Positions 1 to 8,856 of a DNA stretch of 35,000 nt are shown here, one piece after another. A program made the translations under genes and the position numbers. This DNA is from Symbiodinium natans (taxonomy: Eukaryota; Sar; Dinophyceae; Suessiales; Symbiodiniaceae). Location: positions 1-35,000 of the forward strand of contig CAJNDS010000883.1 in NCBI GenBank assembly GCA_905221605.1. The letters are read 5' to 3'. How positions within the stretch are numbered: the first letter of the stretch is position 1; the number at the start of each line of letters is the position of its first letter. The notes beneath the pieces were generated by a model that saw only the letters and a list, made by a program, of their open reading frames with translations, did not search any database and had not been told where the DNA came from.

Positions 1-189
1 TTCAAGCGAGAAAAAAGGACACAGAATGCGAGTAAAAGGGACGCCCATGTTGGATTGGCAGCAAGCCCAGCTGATGCTCATGATTCTCTCTCTTTTTCCC
101 TACATATGGGCGATGGAACGGGTGTCCTTTTCAATCGTTTTCTGCATCTTCAAGAGAAAAAGGGAAACCCCACAAGAAGGAAAAGTAAC

Positions 190-1300
190 ATAAGAGATAG
201 GGAGGGAAATTGAAGAACTCCTCATTGTACTTGGTCATTCCCTTTCCTCTCTTCTTATCTGCCCATTTTCTGTGCGCCTTGTTTTGTCTCCCCCTCTTCT
301 CCCATCATCTCTCTTCTGGTCTTTTTTTGCTCTTCCCATTAAAAATGCAACCCTTTTTATGTCTCCTCTCTCCTTCTCTCTCCCTCCTCTTCTCCTGTTC
401 CCTTCTAAACGACAAAAACGCAAGAAAGGAAGAATAAGAGGGGAATGGAGGCCCTGTTCCTTTTCCTCTTTCAATGGCTGGGGGAAGTGGGCGGAGTTGG
501 CCCCTTGCCCGTACACCCTCCCCATGCTTCAGCAAACCCCTCCTCTCGCCCTATCGCCTCTGTTTTTTTCCTTGTGCCCAAACGGAAAACGAAAACGGGG
601 TCCTTTATATGTTCATTGTCCTTCCTTTTGTTTTTTTATTTCACAGGGAAAAGAACCAGAGAAGAGGAAGATAAGAACGAGAGGTGAGATGAAAACGGCA
701 CCATCTTCTCTTTGCCTTATTTTTGCACCTCCCTCTCCTGTCTTAATTTCTCTTCCACTCTTTTTTCCCATTGCTCTTCCCATAATATTGCATTCCTTTT
801 GATAACTCACAGGAAATTAAATGGCCTCCTTGTTGTCTCTCCTCTCTCACTTCCCTTTCCCTTCTCTCCTTCTGTTTCCTTTTAATTCTAACTGATAAAA
901 CACAAGAAAGGAGCTTGTAAAATCAAGCAGTGGAAGGGTAAGCAGAAGGTGACTCCTTGTGCGTGGACCTTTGCCGTACTTCACCATACCCCTCTTTTCG
1001 GCCTATCTCTTCGGCTCTTTTCCTAACCCTTCTTCTTTTCATCTTTCTTTTTGTTTTTCTCATTTCGAAAAGACAGAGGGAACGGAGAGATAAGGGAGAG
1101 AGGATAGATAAAGAAGAGTACCATCTTCTTTGCGCCTTGTTTTATCTCTCTTCTATTCTTTTCTTGGCTCTTCCCATGAAAATCGTGTTCCTCTTATCTT
1201 TCCCTCCTTCTCTCCCTTCTCTTCTCCTCACGATAGCCTTCGACTTTAGGATTGAGGAGAAAAAGAGAAGAGAAAAGAGGAACTACCTGGTTCTTGTTCC
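190..1300. repeat. Diverged tandem repeat, pyrimidine-rich, about 420-bp unit, three copies
   Basis: The plus strand is rich in C and T. Recognisable anchor phrases recur at 395-442-bp spacing: the GCTCTTCCCAT motif near 331, 773 and 1168, and the CGCCTTGTTTT-type motif near 270, 709 and 1129. Short purine patches (AGAAAAGACAGAGG type) recur between them. The overlapping ORFs in several frames are low-complexity Ser/Leu/Phe/Arg readings of the repeat, so no gene is called. Positions 1-189 are purine-leaning unique sequence with no feature seen. Confidence 0.7.
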
Positions 1301-1410
1301 TGAGGCCTCCATAGTACGACTGACGTGACAGCAGCGTACCCTCGTGGAAACGTGTATGGCTATAAGAAAACCCGAGTCCCAGCTTCCAAATAGACCCTAT
1401 TTAAGCCACC

Positions 1411-2477
1411 CACGGGGGAGAGGTGGGAGAGGGGGGGAGGGGGGAGGGGGGGAGAGGGGGGCGAGGGGGGGAGAGGGGGGGGAGCGGGGGGGAGAGGAAG
1501 GGGGGGGGGCGAGGGAGGGGGGAAGGGAGGGGGGAGAGGGAGGGGGGAGAGGGGGGAAGAGGGGGGGGGGAGAAGAGGAGAGGGGGGCGGGAGAGGGGGA
1601 GAGGGAGGAGAGGGAGGAGGGGAGGGGAGAGGGGGGAGGGAGAGGGGGAGGGTGGAGGGGGAAGGGGGGAGGGGGAGGGGGAGGGGGAGAGGGGGGGAGA
1701 GGGAGGCCGGGGAGGGGGGGAGAGGGGGGGGGAGGAGGGAGGGGGAGGAGGGAGAGGGGGAGAGGGGAGAGGGAGGGGGGAGAGGGAAGGGGGAGGAGGG
1801 GGGAGAGGGAGGGGCAGATGACTGAATAGAGGGCGGGGGTGAGCGGGAGGGGGGAGATGTTGGGCTGGACAGAGACGGCCGTTGGAAGGAGAGGGAGGGT
1901 GAGACGAGAGGGGGTGAGAGAGAGGGAGGGGGGGAGAGAGAGGGGCAGAGAGGGGGGAGGAGAGAGGGGGGAGGGAGAGGGGGGGAGGCGAGGGGGGAGG
2001 GAGAGGGGGAGGGAGGAGGGAGGGACGAGGGGGGGAGGAAAAAGGGGGGAGGGAGAGGGGGGCGGGAGGAGGGGGGAGGGAACAGAGGGGGGAGGGAGAG
2101 GGGGGGAGGGAGAGAGGGGGGAGAGGAGACGGGGGAAGAGGGGGGGGGGGAGGGGAGAGGGGTGGAGGGAAGGGGGAGAGGAGAGGGGGGAAGAGGGGGA
2201 GAGGGGGGACGAGGGGAGGAGGGGGGGGGGGGAGAGGGGGAGCGGGGGAGGTGAGAGGGGGAGAGGGGGAGAGAGGGGGAGAGGGGGAGAGAGGGGGAAG
2301 GAGAGAGGGGGAGAGGGGGAGAGGGGGAGAGGGGGAGAGGGGGACGAGGGGGAGAGGGGGCAGAGGGGGAGAGGGGGAGAGGGGGAGAGGGGGAGGGGGG
2401 AGAGGGGGGAGAGGGGGGAGAGGGGTGAGAGGGGGAGAGGGGAGAGGGGGAGAGGGGGAGAGGGGGAGAGGGAGAGA
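1411..2477. repeat. Homopurine tract, (GGGGGAGA)n-like, over 1 kb
   Basis: For more than a kilobase the plus strand is almost entirely G and A, in runs of GGGGGAGA, GGGAGG and GAGAGG, with only scattered C or T. The tract is most regular (GGGGGAGA units) from about 2250 to 2470. All six-frame products here are Gly/Arg/Glu or Pro/Ser polymers and are not genes. Such strand asymmetry can form triplex (H-DNA) or G-quadruplex structures; that is inference. Confidence 0.95.
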
Positions 2478-2578
2478 TAGACAGCAGAGAGGCGATTGGT
2501 TTACAACGTATGGAATGTGAGAAATGGATTCGTGGTGCTTTTCCTAACAAAGCACTGTTGAATGCGAAGAAATCATCT

Positions 2579-2620
2579 GGGGCTTTCCGAAAATAGGGGT
2601 CCCCATTTTCGGAATCCCCC
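2579..2620. repeat. Short palindromic element, copy 1
   Basis: An imperfect palindrome. The left arm TCCGAAAATAGGGG is followed directly by its near-complement CCCCATTTTCGGA, flanked by GGGGC and TCCCCC. Two longer elements with similar arms (GGGTTTCCGAAATTAGGGG type) lie at about 12421-12530 and 26604-26675, which suggests a dispersed foldback or MITE family. Confidence 0.6.
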
Positions 2621-3090
2621 ATCTGGTTAGAGTGGAGATCCCAGGCAAGTCCAGGGCGTCGACTCGGCCTTTATCGGGTTGTTCCGGGGCGACATCTCAA
2701 AGCGAGAAGGCTGAATCAGATCCCTAAGCCCCAAACCCTAAATCGTTGTGAAATCCATCCCACTTTACAGTCTGGTGCAGTGGGTCCATGTCTCTTTTAG
2801 TAGTTTCCTTTTCTTAGAGCCAAAAAGTAGGCTGCGCAGTCGACCGCGCAAACCCAGTCTCGAAACCCTAAACCCTCAGCCTTACACCCTAAAGCCTGAG
2901 ACCTGAAGGGAGACCGGAGTGGCGTTTTGATTTCGTTGGGGGGCCTGGGGCTGGTAGGTGTAGGGGCTCGGGGCTAGGATTGAGGACCCAACCGGCAAGG
3001 AAGCGGCTTCAGGTGTTCTAGCACAGCAAGGGAGGTTGTTGAGGTGGAGCTGTACAGTACCCGTGAGAGTTTCTCCGACAATGAGTATCA
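2621..3090. other. Unique spacer without a supported gene
   Basis: Mixed-composition sequence with isolated telomere-like heptamers near 2728-2740 and 2866-2895. A 69-codon minus-strand ORF lies at 2882-3091, but it runs into the telomere repeat and has no other support. No RNA gene or promoter was recognised. Confidence 0.5.
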
Positions 3091-3289
3091 ACCCTAAACC
3101 CTAACCCTAAACCCTAAACCCTAAACCCTAAACCCTAAACCCTAAACCCAAAACCCTAAACCCTAAACCCTAAACCCTAAACCCTAAACCCTAAACCCTA
3201 AACCCTAAACCCTAAACCCTAAACCCAACCCTAAACCCTAAACCCTAGACCCTAAAGCCTAAACCCTAAACCCTAAACCCTAAACCCTC
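3091..3289 (-). repeat. Telomere-type array CCCTAAA
   Basis: About 28 near-perfect CCCTAAA units on the plus strand, with a few variants (CCCTAGA, CCCAAAA). This is internal, not a chromosome end, because non-telomeric sequence continues on both sides. Confidence 0.97.
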
Positions 3290-3345
3290 AAGACCCGGAT
3301 AAATAGAAATTGTATGTGATATGATTCTGAACTTACAACCCCTTC

Positions 3346-4155
3346 CCCGAACAAAATTCCAAAAGCCATCTAAGTAAAGTGATCCAAAACGCCCTTGGCT
3401 GCAAAATAGTCGACTTACTTGACCAAGGCTTCAAAAGCCTTCAGAGACCCAAAATTTCAACTTAAACAAGGCTTCAACGGCCTTCTTGCCAAAAGCAAAA
3501 AAGACAACTCGCTCAAAACTTTCGCCCAAAACCCGCCCAAAACTTTCGCCCAAAACTCCGGACACAAACCCTATACAGTTCCTAACCGAAAAAGAAAACT
3601 CGCTCAAAACTTTCGCCCAAAGCTTTCGCCCAAAACCCGCCCAAAACCCCGGACCTGAACCCTATACAATTTCTTCCCCGAACAAAATTCCAAAAACCAT
3701 CTAAGTAAAGTGATCCAAAACGCCCTTGGCTGCAAAATAGTCGACTTACTTGACCAAGGCTTCAAAAGCCTTCAGAGGCCCAAAATTTCAACTTAAACAA
3801 GGCTTCAAAGGCCTTCTTGCCAAAAGCAAAAAAGAAAACTCGCTCAAAACTTTCGCCCAAAACCCGCCCAAAACTTTCGCCCAAAACTCCGGACACAAAC
3901 CCTATACAGTTCCTAACCAAAAAAGAAAACTCGCTCAAAACTTTCGCCCAAAACTTTCGCCCAAAACTTTCGCCCAAAACCCGCCCAAAACCCGCCCAAA
4001 ACCCCGGACCTGAACCCTATACAATTTCTAGTTCCTAACCAAAAAAGAAAACTCGCCCAAAACTTTCGCCCAAAACTTTCGCCCAAAACCCGCCCAAAAC
4101 TTTCGCCCAAAACCCGCCCAAAACCCCGGACCTGAACCCTATACAATTTCTATAA
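3346..4155. repeat. Tandem duplication (331-bp unit) containing CCCAAAAC minirepeats
   Basis: The segment beginning GAACAAAATTCC at 3349 recurs at 3680, an offset of 331 bp. A partial third copy begins about 4029. Inside each unit, 13-mers (CCCAAAACTTTCG) alternate with 11-mers (CCCAAAACCCG). The ORFs here (Pro-Lys-Thr repeats on plus, Gly-Glu-Ser-Phe-Gly-Arg repeats on minus) are read-outs of this minirepeat and are not called as genes. Confidence 0.9.
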
Positions 4156-4158
4156 ACC

Positions 4159-4275
4159 CCGACAGCAACGAGCTGTCTGACGAGACCTCCTGCCACGCAG
4201 GCCACGAGGAGCGTGAGGGCGCCACGGGGCCGCAATGTCTCCTTAGCCGAGAGGCGCCCCTTACCCGTGCTTTTT
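4159..4275 (+). CDS. Coding-like segment, possible exon, function unknown
   Basis: A plus-strand frame open from about 4159 to 4275 reads with a balanced acidic composition (PDSNELSDETSCHAGHEERE and onward). This is unlike the low-complexity products of the repeat just upstream. It ends at a G-rich run directly before a CCCTAAA array. There is no start or stop codon of its own, so if real it is an internal exon. No family is recognised. A 40-codon open frame is easily produced by chance, so this is a weak call. Confidence 0.25.
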
Positions 4276-4286
4276 TTGGGGGGGTC

Positions 4287-4403
4287 AAACCCTAAACCCT
4301 AAACCCTAAACCCTAAACCCTAAACCCTAAAACCTAAACCCTAAACCCTAAACCCTAAACCCTAAACCCTAAACCCTAAACCCTAAACCCTAAACCCTAA
4401 ACC
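4287..4403 (-). repeat. Telomere-type array CCCTAAA
   Basis: About 16 CCCTAAA units with one variant (CCTAAAA). It is bounded on the left by a run of G and on the right by GGGGGGTTC. A short TTTAGGG-orientation block follows at about 4470-4495. Confidence 0.97.
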
Positions 4404-4591
4404 GGGGGGTTCAAGGTTCCTGTAGAAAGAAACCAACCCCAAATCCCCTTTTGTTGTTGGTTCTGGGTGGCTTAGGGTTTAGGGCTTAGGGTTTAGACCA
4501 GATATCAGCCTCTTTAAGTTGGGGCAAATGTCAGGCAAGCAAATTGGCGTCGGAAGTCACGTAGGGAATCGCGTAAATGTTCACGTAAATG

Positions 4592-4705
4592 AATTGGCTC
4601 CTGTAAGCAATCACGTAAAGATTCACGTAAATTTTCTATCACACAAAACTTTGTGTTATAGAAAATTTGCGTGAACCTTTTCGTGATTGCTTACAGGAGC
4701 CAATT
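4592..4705. repeat. Near-perfect long palindrome, 56-bp arms, 2-bp centre
   Basis: The left arm 4592-4647 and right arm 4650-4705 are reverse complements with four mismatches. They are separated only by AC at 4648-4649. Both outer ends are AATTGGCTCC or its complement. Within the left arm the phrase CACGTAAA recurs, and further CACGTAAA copies lie just upstream (4570-4590). It could extrude a cruciform or be transcribed as a hairpin. No convincing target-site duplication is visible. Confidence 0.9.
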
Positions 4706-4786
4706 GATACAAAATCGCTTGGTTGTTAAGCCTTAGGCCCGGAGTGGGGGGTGGGGGGGGGAGGGGTGGTGCTGCAATTTAGGAGT

Positions 4787-5995
4787 TTAATGGCCGCTCT
4801 GGGGCGCCCATTAAACACAGGGTTGAGGGTTGAGGGTTGAGGGTTTAATGACAATCGCCTGGCGGTGGTCATTAAACAAAAGGGTTTGGGGTTTAGGCGT
4901 TTCATGGCCATCGCCTGGCGGTGGTTATTAAACAAAAGGGTTAAGGGTTTAGGCGTTTAATGGCCATCGCCTGGCAGTGGCCATTAAACAGGGTGTCAGG
5001 GCTCTTAGACAACCTTGGGTTTAGATCTCGGGTTTGGGGCTCGGGTTTAGGGTTTAATGGCCATCGCCTGGCGGTGGTCATTAACAAGGTTGGAGGGCCT
5101 GCGCTTCGGGGCTGGGGTTTAGGGTTTCTAGGTGTTTTGGGGTTTAGGCTTCTAGGATCGCCTGACGGTGGTCATTAAACAGTGTCAGGGCTCTTAGCCA
5201 ACCTTGGGTTTAGGTCTCGGGTTTAGGAATTTTGGGCTAAGCGGCTTAGGTTTAAGCACTGTTGCTCCATGTCGGCCGCGGTGCGGCTGCTTAGGCTTTA
5301 GGGGTTAGGTCCTCCAACCCTGAACCCTTAAACCCCCTAAACCACCTTAAAAGGGAAAGGGTTTAGGGTTTAATGACCATCGCCTGGCGGTGGTCATTAA
5401 AAAGGTTGGTTGGAGGGCTTGCGCTTCGGGGCTGGGTTTCAGGGTTTACGTCGTTTAGGGTTTAGGGTTTATGCAGGTGTGTTGCTCTAGGCTGGTGAAA
5501 CTTGGCTGCGGAGCCACTTTTCGTGTATCTTGAAGAGTACAAAAAGGGTTGCCCCATCGCCTGGCGGTGGCCATTAAACAGGGTGTCAGGGCTCTTAGAC
5601 AACCTTGGGTTTAGATCTCGGGTTTGGGGCTCGGGTTTAGGGTTTAATGGCCATCGCCTGGCGGTGGTCATTAACAAGGTTGGAGGGCCTACGCTTCGGG
5701 GCTGGGGTTTAGGGTTTCTAGGTGTTTTGGGGTTTAGGCTTCTAGGATCGCCTGACGGTGGTCATTAAACAGTGTCAGGGCTCTTAGCCAACCTTGGGTT
5801 TAGGTCTCGGGTTTAGGAATTTTGGGCTAAGCGGCTTAGGTTTAAGCACTGTTGCTCCATGTCGGCCGCGGTGCGGCTGCTTAGGCTTTAGGGGTTAGGT
5901 CCTCCAACCCTGAACCCTTAAACCCCCTAAACCCACCTTAAAAGGGAAAGGGTTTAGGGTTTAATGACCATCGCCTGGCGGTGGTCATTAAAAAG
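4787..5995. repeat. Cluster of about eleven 33-bp palindromic repeats
   Basis: The imperfect palindrome TTTAATGGCCATCGCC followed by TGGCGGTGGCCATTAAA recurs near 4787 (variant core), 4846, 4896, 4956, 5053, 5150 (truncated), 5370, 5554, 5642, 5745 (truncated) and 5961. Spacers are mostly degenerate TTTAGGG-type sequence. Copies differ mainly as GCC/GAC next to the stem and as loop changes. Confidence 0.85.
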
Positions 5996-6144
5996 GTTGG
6001 TTGGAGGGCTTGCGCTTCGGTGCTGGGTTTCAGGGTTTACGTCGTTTAGGGTTTAGGGTTTATGCAGGTGTGTTGCTCTAGGCTGGTGAAACTTGGCTGC
6101 GGAGCCACTTTTCGTGTATCTTGAAGAGTACAAAAAGGGTTGCC
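4964..6144. repeat. 590-bp direct tandem duplication
   Basis: Copy 1 is 4964-5553 and copy 2 is 5554-6144. They are nearly identical; visible differences are one inserted C near 5933 and a few substitutions (for example TGCGCTTC against TACGCTTC). The two 72- and 88-codon ORFs here are the same repeat read twice, so they are not called as genes. The high identity points to a recent duplication. Confidence 0.9.
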
Positions 6145-6290
6145 CCAAAACCGTTTAAAACCGTTTTGGAGCGCCCCAGTGTGCCGGCAAAACCGTTTTA
6201 AAACCGTTTTTAATAGTTTTGAATAGTTTTGGATTTTTGACCCCATTTACGGTGCCCCAAAACCGTTTAAAACCGTTTTGCAGCCACCCA
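6145..6290. repeat. AAACCGTTT inverted and direct repeat cluster
   Basis: The near-palindromic phrase AAAACCGTTTAAAACCGTTTT occurs at about 6148, 6188 and 6257, with intervening GTGCCCC/GCGCCCC boxes repeated. No coding potential is seen on the plus strand. A minus-strand ORF crossing it is not supported. Confidence 0.7.
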
Positions 6291-6324
6291 AAAAAGCACC
6301 ATCTAGCAACTGCAATGTAACCAT

Positions 6325-6894
6325 ATGAATGCTTTACAACATCGTGATCATCGTGGCATAAATGGAAGTATGTGGTTATTCCAGATGAAACAGGAGGTGG
6401 TCTATGAAGAAACAATTTTACTTTCCTCTGAAAGTCGAGACTTTGGTTCTTCGACACAACGAGTTCTGAAACTACTTTTCTCTAATCAACAAATTCCATG
6501 GGTGCTACGTTTTACCCATAGTCTAAGAATCTTTTGGCCCGCGAAAGTGCGCCAAAGAATGCTGGCGGCCTTCGAAACGAAGGGATGCTCTACGGCGTTA
6601 TTGAGCCAAAGGGCAACAGAAACCTTTGCGCCAGGCATGCGAAAAGCTGGAATCTCCAGCTCCAGGCGCGCTTTTGGCCCGCGAAAGTGCGCCAGGGGAT
6701 GCTGGCGGCCTTCGAAACGAACGGATGCTCTACAGTGTTATAGAGCCAAAGGGCAACAGAAACCTGTGTGCCAGGCATGCAAAAAGCTGGAATCTCCAGC
6801 TCCAGGCGCGCTTTTGGCCCGCGAAAGTGCGCCAGGGGATGCTGGCGGCCTTCGAAACGAAGGGACGCTGTGTGGTGGCTCTACCTACACATAG
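6325..6894 (+). CDS. Uncertain 189-codon ORF running into a tandem repeat
   Basis: It starts at ATG 6325 and stops at TAG 6892-6894. The first 70 or so residues lie in unique, slightly AT-richer sequence and look protein-like (MNALQHRDHRGINGSMWLFQ and onward, with Glu/Ser/Leu-rich stretches). The rest is translated from the 139-151-bp tandem repeat that starts near 6532. Because the repeat unit length is not a multiple of three, each unit is read in a different frame, which argues against a real repeat protein. No domain or family is recognised. An ORF of this length is near the longest expected by chance here; a 100-codon minus-strand ORF (6155-6457) overlaps its start. It may be a chimeric or dead gene, or not a gene. 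Confidence 0.25.
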   Translation: MNALQHRDHRGINGSMWLFQMKQEVVYEETILLSSESRDFGSSTQRVLKLLFSNQQIPWVLRFTHSLRIFWPAKVRQRMLAAFETKGCSTALLSQRATETFAPGMRKAGISSSRRAFGPRKCARGCWRPSKRTDALQCYRAKGQQKPVCQACKKLESPAPGALLARESAPGDAGGLRNEGTLCGGSTYT

Positions 6895-7075
6895 AGCCAA
6901 AAGGCCACAGAAACCTCTGTGCCAGGCGTACGAAAAGCTGGAATCTCCAGCTCCAGGCGCGCTTTTGGCCCGCGAAAGTGTGCCAGGGGATGCCGGCGGC
7001 CTTCGAGACGAAGGGGTGCTCTACGGTGTTGTAGAGCCGAAGGGCAACAGAAACCTTTGTGCCAGGCCTGGGCCT
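6532..7075. repeat. Tandem repeat, four copies of 139-151 bp
   Basis: Units begin CTTTTGGCCCGCGAAAGTG (or TGCGCC variants) near 6532, 6671, 6811 and 6962. Each holds GCTGGCGGCCTTCGAAACG, a CAACAGAAACCT box and a small hairpin AGCTGGAATCTCCAGCT. Unit 3 carries an insertion, giving the 151-bp spacing. Overlapping ORFs of 188-189 codons in two plus frames are consequences of the repeat. Confidence 0.92.
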
Positions 7076-7283
7076 GCAAACCCTGCGCTTCTTTTCGACT
7101 TGACCCTAACGATTTACGTGACTTCCGACGTCATTCACTACATAGGTTCCGACGTAATGCCCTACATACTACTTTTACATATCCTCAGTTAAAGAGGCTG
7201 ATATCTGGTATAACTTAGGGTTAAAAAAAAAGGTGTCCAACCCAAAAAGGAGTGCTCGTATTTTTATATGGTTACTTACTGGG

Positions 7284-7583
7284 CTACCAAAGTTTTTTCA
7301 CATTTATACGTGCAAGCGTCGGGTTAGGAATCCCAATCATTTTGTTGTCGAGAGCTTCGTGGAACCCACGCATCCCGGAACATGTTGTTGTGATATTTGA
7401 CATTGGGCAAGAAGATGAAGCGTAGTCAAAGCAGATTATCGCATCTGAAGCCAAGGAAAACCCCTCCCCAAGACAAAACGTTTGCCAAGGATGAATATCA
7501 GCGCTTTTTCCGCGAGTGTGACGTGAATGGCTACCTTCAGAAGGAGTCCCTTGGCCCATGTTTGGGCGTCTCGCAGACCCCAC
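7284..7583 (-). CDS. Uncertain 99-codon ORF
   Basis: The minus-strand frame is open from an ATG at 7583 to a stop at 7284 and reads with mixed composition. The plus strand also has an open frame over 7397-7600 with a segment resembling a degenerate EF-hand loop (FFRECDVNGYLQKES). The acidic positions do not match the 12-residue loop, because Glu is one place early. Neither strand is supported by splice signals or a recognised family. Positions 7080-7280 between the tandem repeat and this ORF are plain unique sequence. Confidence 0.15.
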   Translation of the reverse strand: MGSARRPNMGQGTPSEGSHSRHTRGKSADIHPWQTFCLGEGFSLASDAIICFDYASSSCPMSNITTTCSGMRGFHEALDNKMIGIPNPTLARINVKKLW

Positions 7584-7936
7584 GGTCCAGTTTTTTTTTG
7601 TTTTTTCTCTTCTGGGGGGTTTAGAGTTTAGGGTTTAGGGTTGAAGGGCACCCGATTCTCGCCTACAGGGACCAGGGGTGCTTTGATTGAAGAGCATTGC
7701 TTTCCCACGCCTTCAAGAATTCGACTGAGGCTCGCAAGTGGGGTTTAGGGTTTGAGGTTCTCCCTTATATAGAACCCTAAAGCCCTAGAACCTCTAGAGC
7801 CCTAAAGCCCTTAAATCCTTAAGTGGGCTCCAGAAAGTTGGAGCATGGTTTAAGGACGATTAGTGCTGGGATTTCCTTTGGAAACCCTCTTAGGGTATGA
7901 GGAGAATGATGTTCCAACTGTTGGGAGTTTACCGTA

Positions 7937-8048
7937 AGCCCTAAACCCACTTAAAACCTAAACCCTAAACCCTAACCCTAAACCCTAAACCCTAAACCCT
8001 AGACCCTAAACCCTAAACCCTAAACCCTAAACCCGAAGCCCTAAACCC
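7937..8048 (-). repeat. Telomere-type array CCCTAAA
   Basis: About 14 CCCTAAA units with CCCTAGA and CCCGAAG variants. Degenerate units also lie at about 7765-7830. TTTAGGG-orientation units lie at about 7617-7645 and 7742-7755. Confidence 0.95.
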
Positions 8049-8340
8049 TGGGTTTCGAGGTTGGGTGGCTGAGCTTGTGCCGTGTCGGAGTGGCAGCCTG
8101 CCAAGGCTCACACAGTTCCTGAGCGGGGACCGCTACAGGCCGACCGTCGCCCCAACGGCTTACAGGGTCTCTTCGTGTAGGGTTTGGGGTTTAGGGTGTG
8201 GGGTTTAGGGGTTTGGGGTTTCGGGTTTGGGGTTTAGGGTTTAGGGGTTTGGGGTTTAGGGTTTAGGGTTAAAACAAGGCTTCCCAGGCAGGACGCCTCC
8301 AGGGGGTTCAGGGCTACTTAGTAACCCATTATAAGCGTAG
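8049..8340 (+). CDS. Two-exon gene fragment split by a telomere-repeat intron, function unknown
   Basis: Exon 1 (about 8056-8181) reads in one open frame through GGWVAELVPCRSGSLPRLTQ and ends TCT TCG TGT AGG. The 97-nt segment 8182-8278 begins GTTTGG, consists of TTTAGGG/TTTGGGG units and ends AAAACAAG. Removing it continues the frame into ASQAGRLQGVQGYLVTHYKR, followed at 8341 by GTATAA, a good 5-prime splice site after AG. Without splicing, the frame meets stops inside the repeat. It would be an internal part of a larger gene, with no start or stop seen. Whether coding is real cannot be shown from sequence; both exons are short. Confidence 0.3.
8182..8278 (+). repeat. TTTAGGG/TTTGGGG array, candidate intron
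   Basis: It mixes TTTAGGG, TTTGGGG and TTTCGGG units. It sits exactly between two in-phase open frames, with GT at its start and AG at its end (see the gene fragment at 8049-8340). Confidence 0.9.
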
Positions 8341-8396
8341 GTATAACCCACATGTAAACCCTTAAGTACCCTAATAGGGTTATATCTGGGTTATAG
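8336..8396. repeat. Imperfect hairpin with ATAACCC/GGGTTAT arms
   Basis: TATAACCCACATGTAAACCC near 8342 pairs with the complement in AGGGTTATATCTGGGTTATA near 8376-8395, leaving a loop of about 10-15 nt. It resembles the other foldback elements in this window, but the arm sequence is distinct. Confidence 0.55.
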
Positions 8397-8550
8397 GTAC
8401 AGTTATATTTGACTAAGTACCATGAACCTCCAAGTAAGCATCTACAAGGACAAGCGCCCTCACTCCTATGGGCGCTTGCGAGAGTTGGGGACCTCCAATA
8501 TAGACTCCCAAATAGTAGGGTCCCCTTAGAACAAGGACCCCAATGAGGTC

Positions 8551-8736
8551 TCAGATCAAGTTAAGCCGGAAGGTCGACAGAAGCTTTCCGAGAACAGCAA
8601 ACGTACGCTCCACAGACACAACTGAACTAGAGGTGCCGCCGCTGCGTTTCGTCGGTTGATCCGGCGCCCATCTTTTGCGCAATCTACCTATATCGGTGGC
8701 CGTGTGTCTGCCACAGATTTCACAATGAATGTACAA
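8551..8736 (-). pseudogene. Possible hAT-type transposase C-terminal fragment
   Basis: The minus-strand ORF (61 codons) ends in the segment TSSSVVSVERTFAVLG, then KLLSTFRLNLI and stop. This matches the arrangement of the hAT dimerisation region: Ser run, then ERxF(S/A), hydrophobic residues, Lys, Ser/Thr, Arg and Leu. In intact hAT transposases this region lies near the C-terminus and mediates dimerisation. Here the rest of the domain (further Leu-rich helix) is cut by a stop, and upstream sequence shows no BED finger or catalytic core, so it would be a relic. The match is short and was made by eye. The plus strand has an overlapping 73-codon ORF. Confidence 0.35.
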
Positions 8737-8856
8737 CTATGTTGGCAGGACCAACTGCCACCTGTTACCGTCCGCCGAGTACGCCTCGACACCGTATGGG
8801 CAGGTGGAGACTCGACTGTTCTGTGCACGGAACACCCGAACTACACCAGAGCGTAT

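Noticed and set aside
1360-2622. 420-codon Pro/Ser ORF on minus and 161-213-codon Gly/Arg/Glu ORFs on plus
   Set aside because: These are the homopurine tract translated; purine-only strands contain few stops, so length is meaningless.
3419-4235. Pro-Lys-Thr and Phe-Gly-Arg-Lys-Phe-Trp-Ala repeat ORFs, resembling a structural repeat protein
   Set aside because: They derive from CCCAAAAC 11- and 13-mers, occur in several frames at once, and the duplication unit (331 bp) is not a multiple of three.
6520-7075. CRISPR-like array of regularly spaced repeats
   Set aside because: Units of about 140 bp are contiguous tandem repeats without unique spacers; the 33-bp palindromes at 4787-5995 have spacers that are themselves telomere-like or duplicated.
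7470-7560. EF-hand calcium-binding loop in the plus-strand frame
   Set aside because: The acidic spacing is wrong (Glu at loop position 11 and no Asp at position 1), and the frame has no start or further domain.
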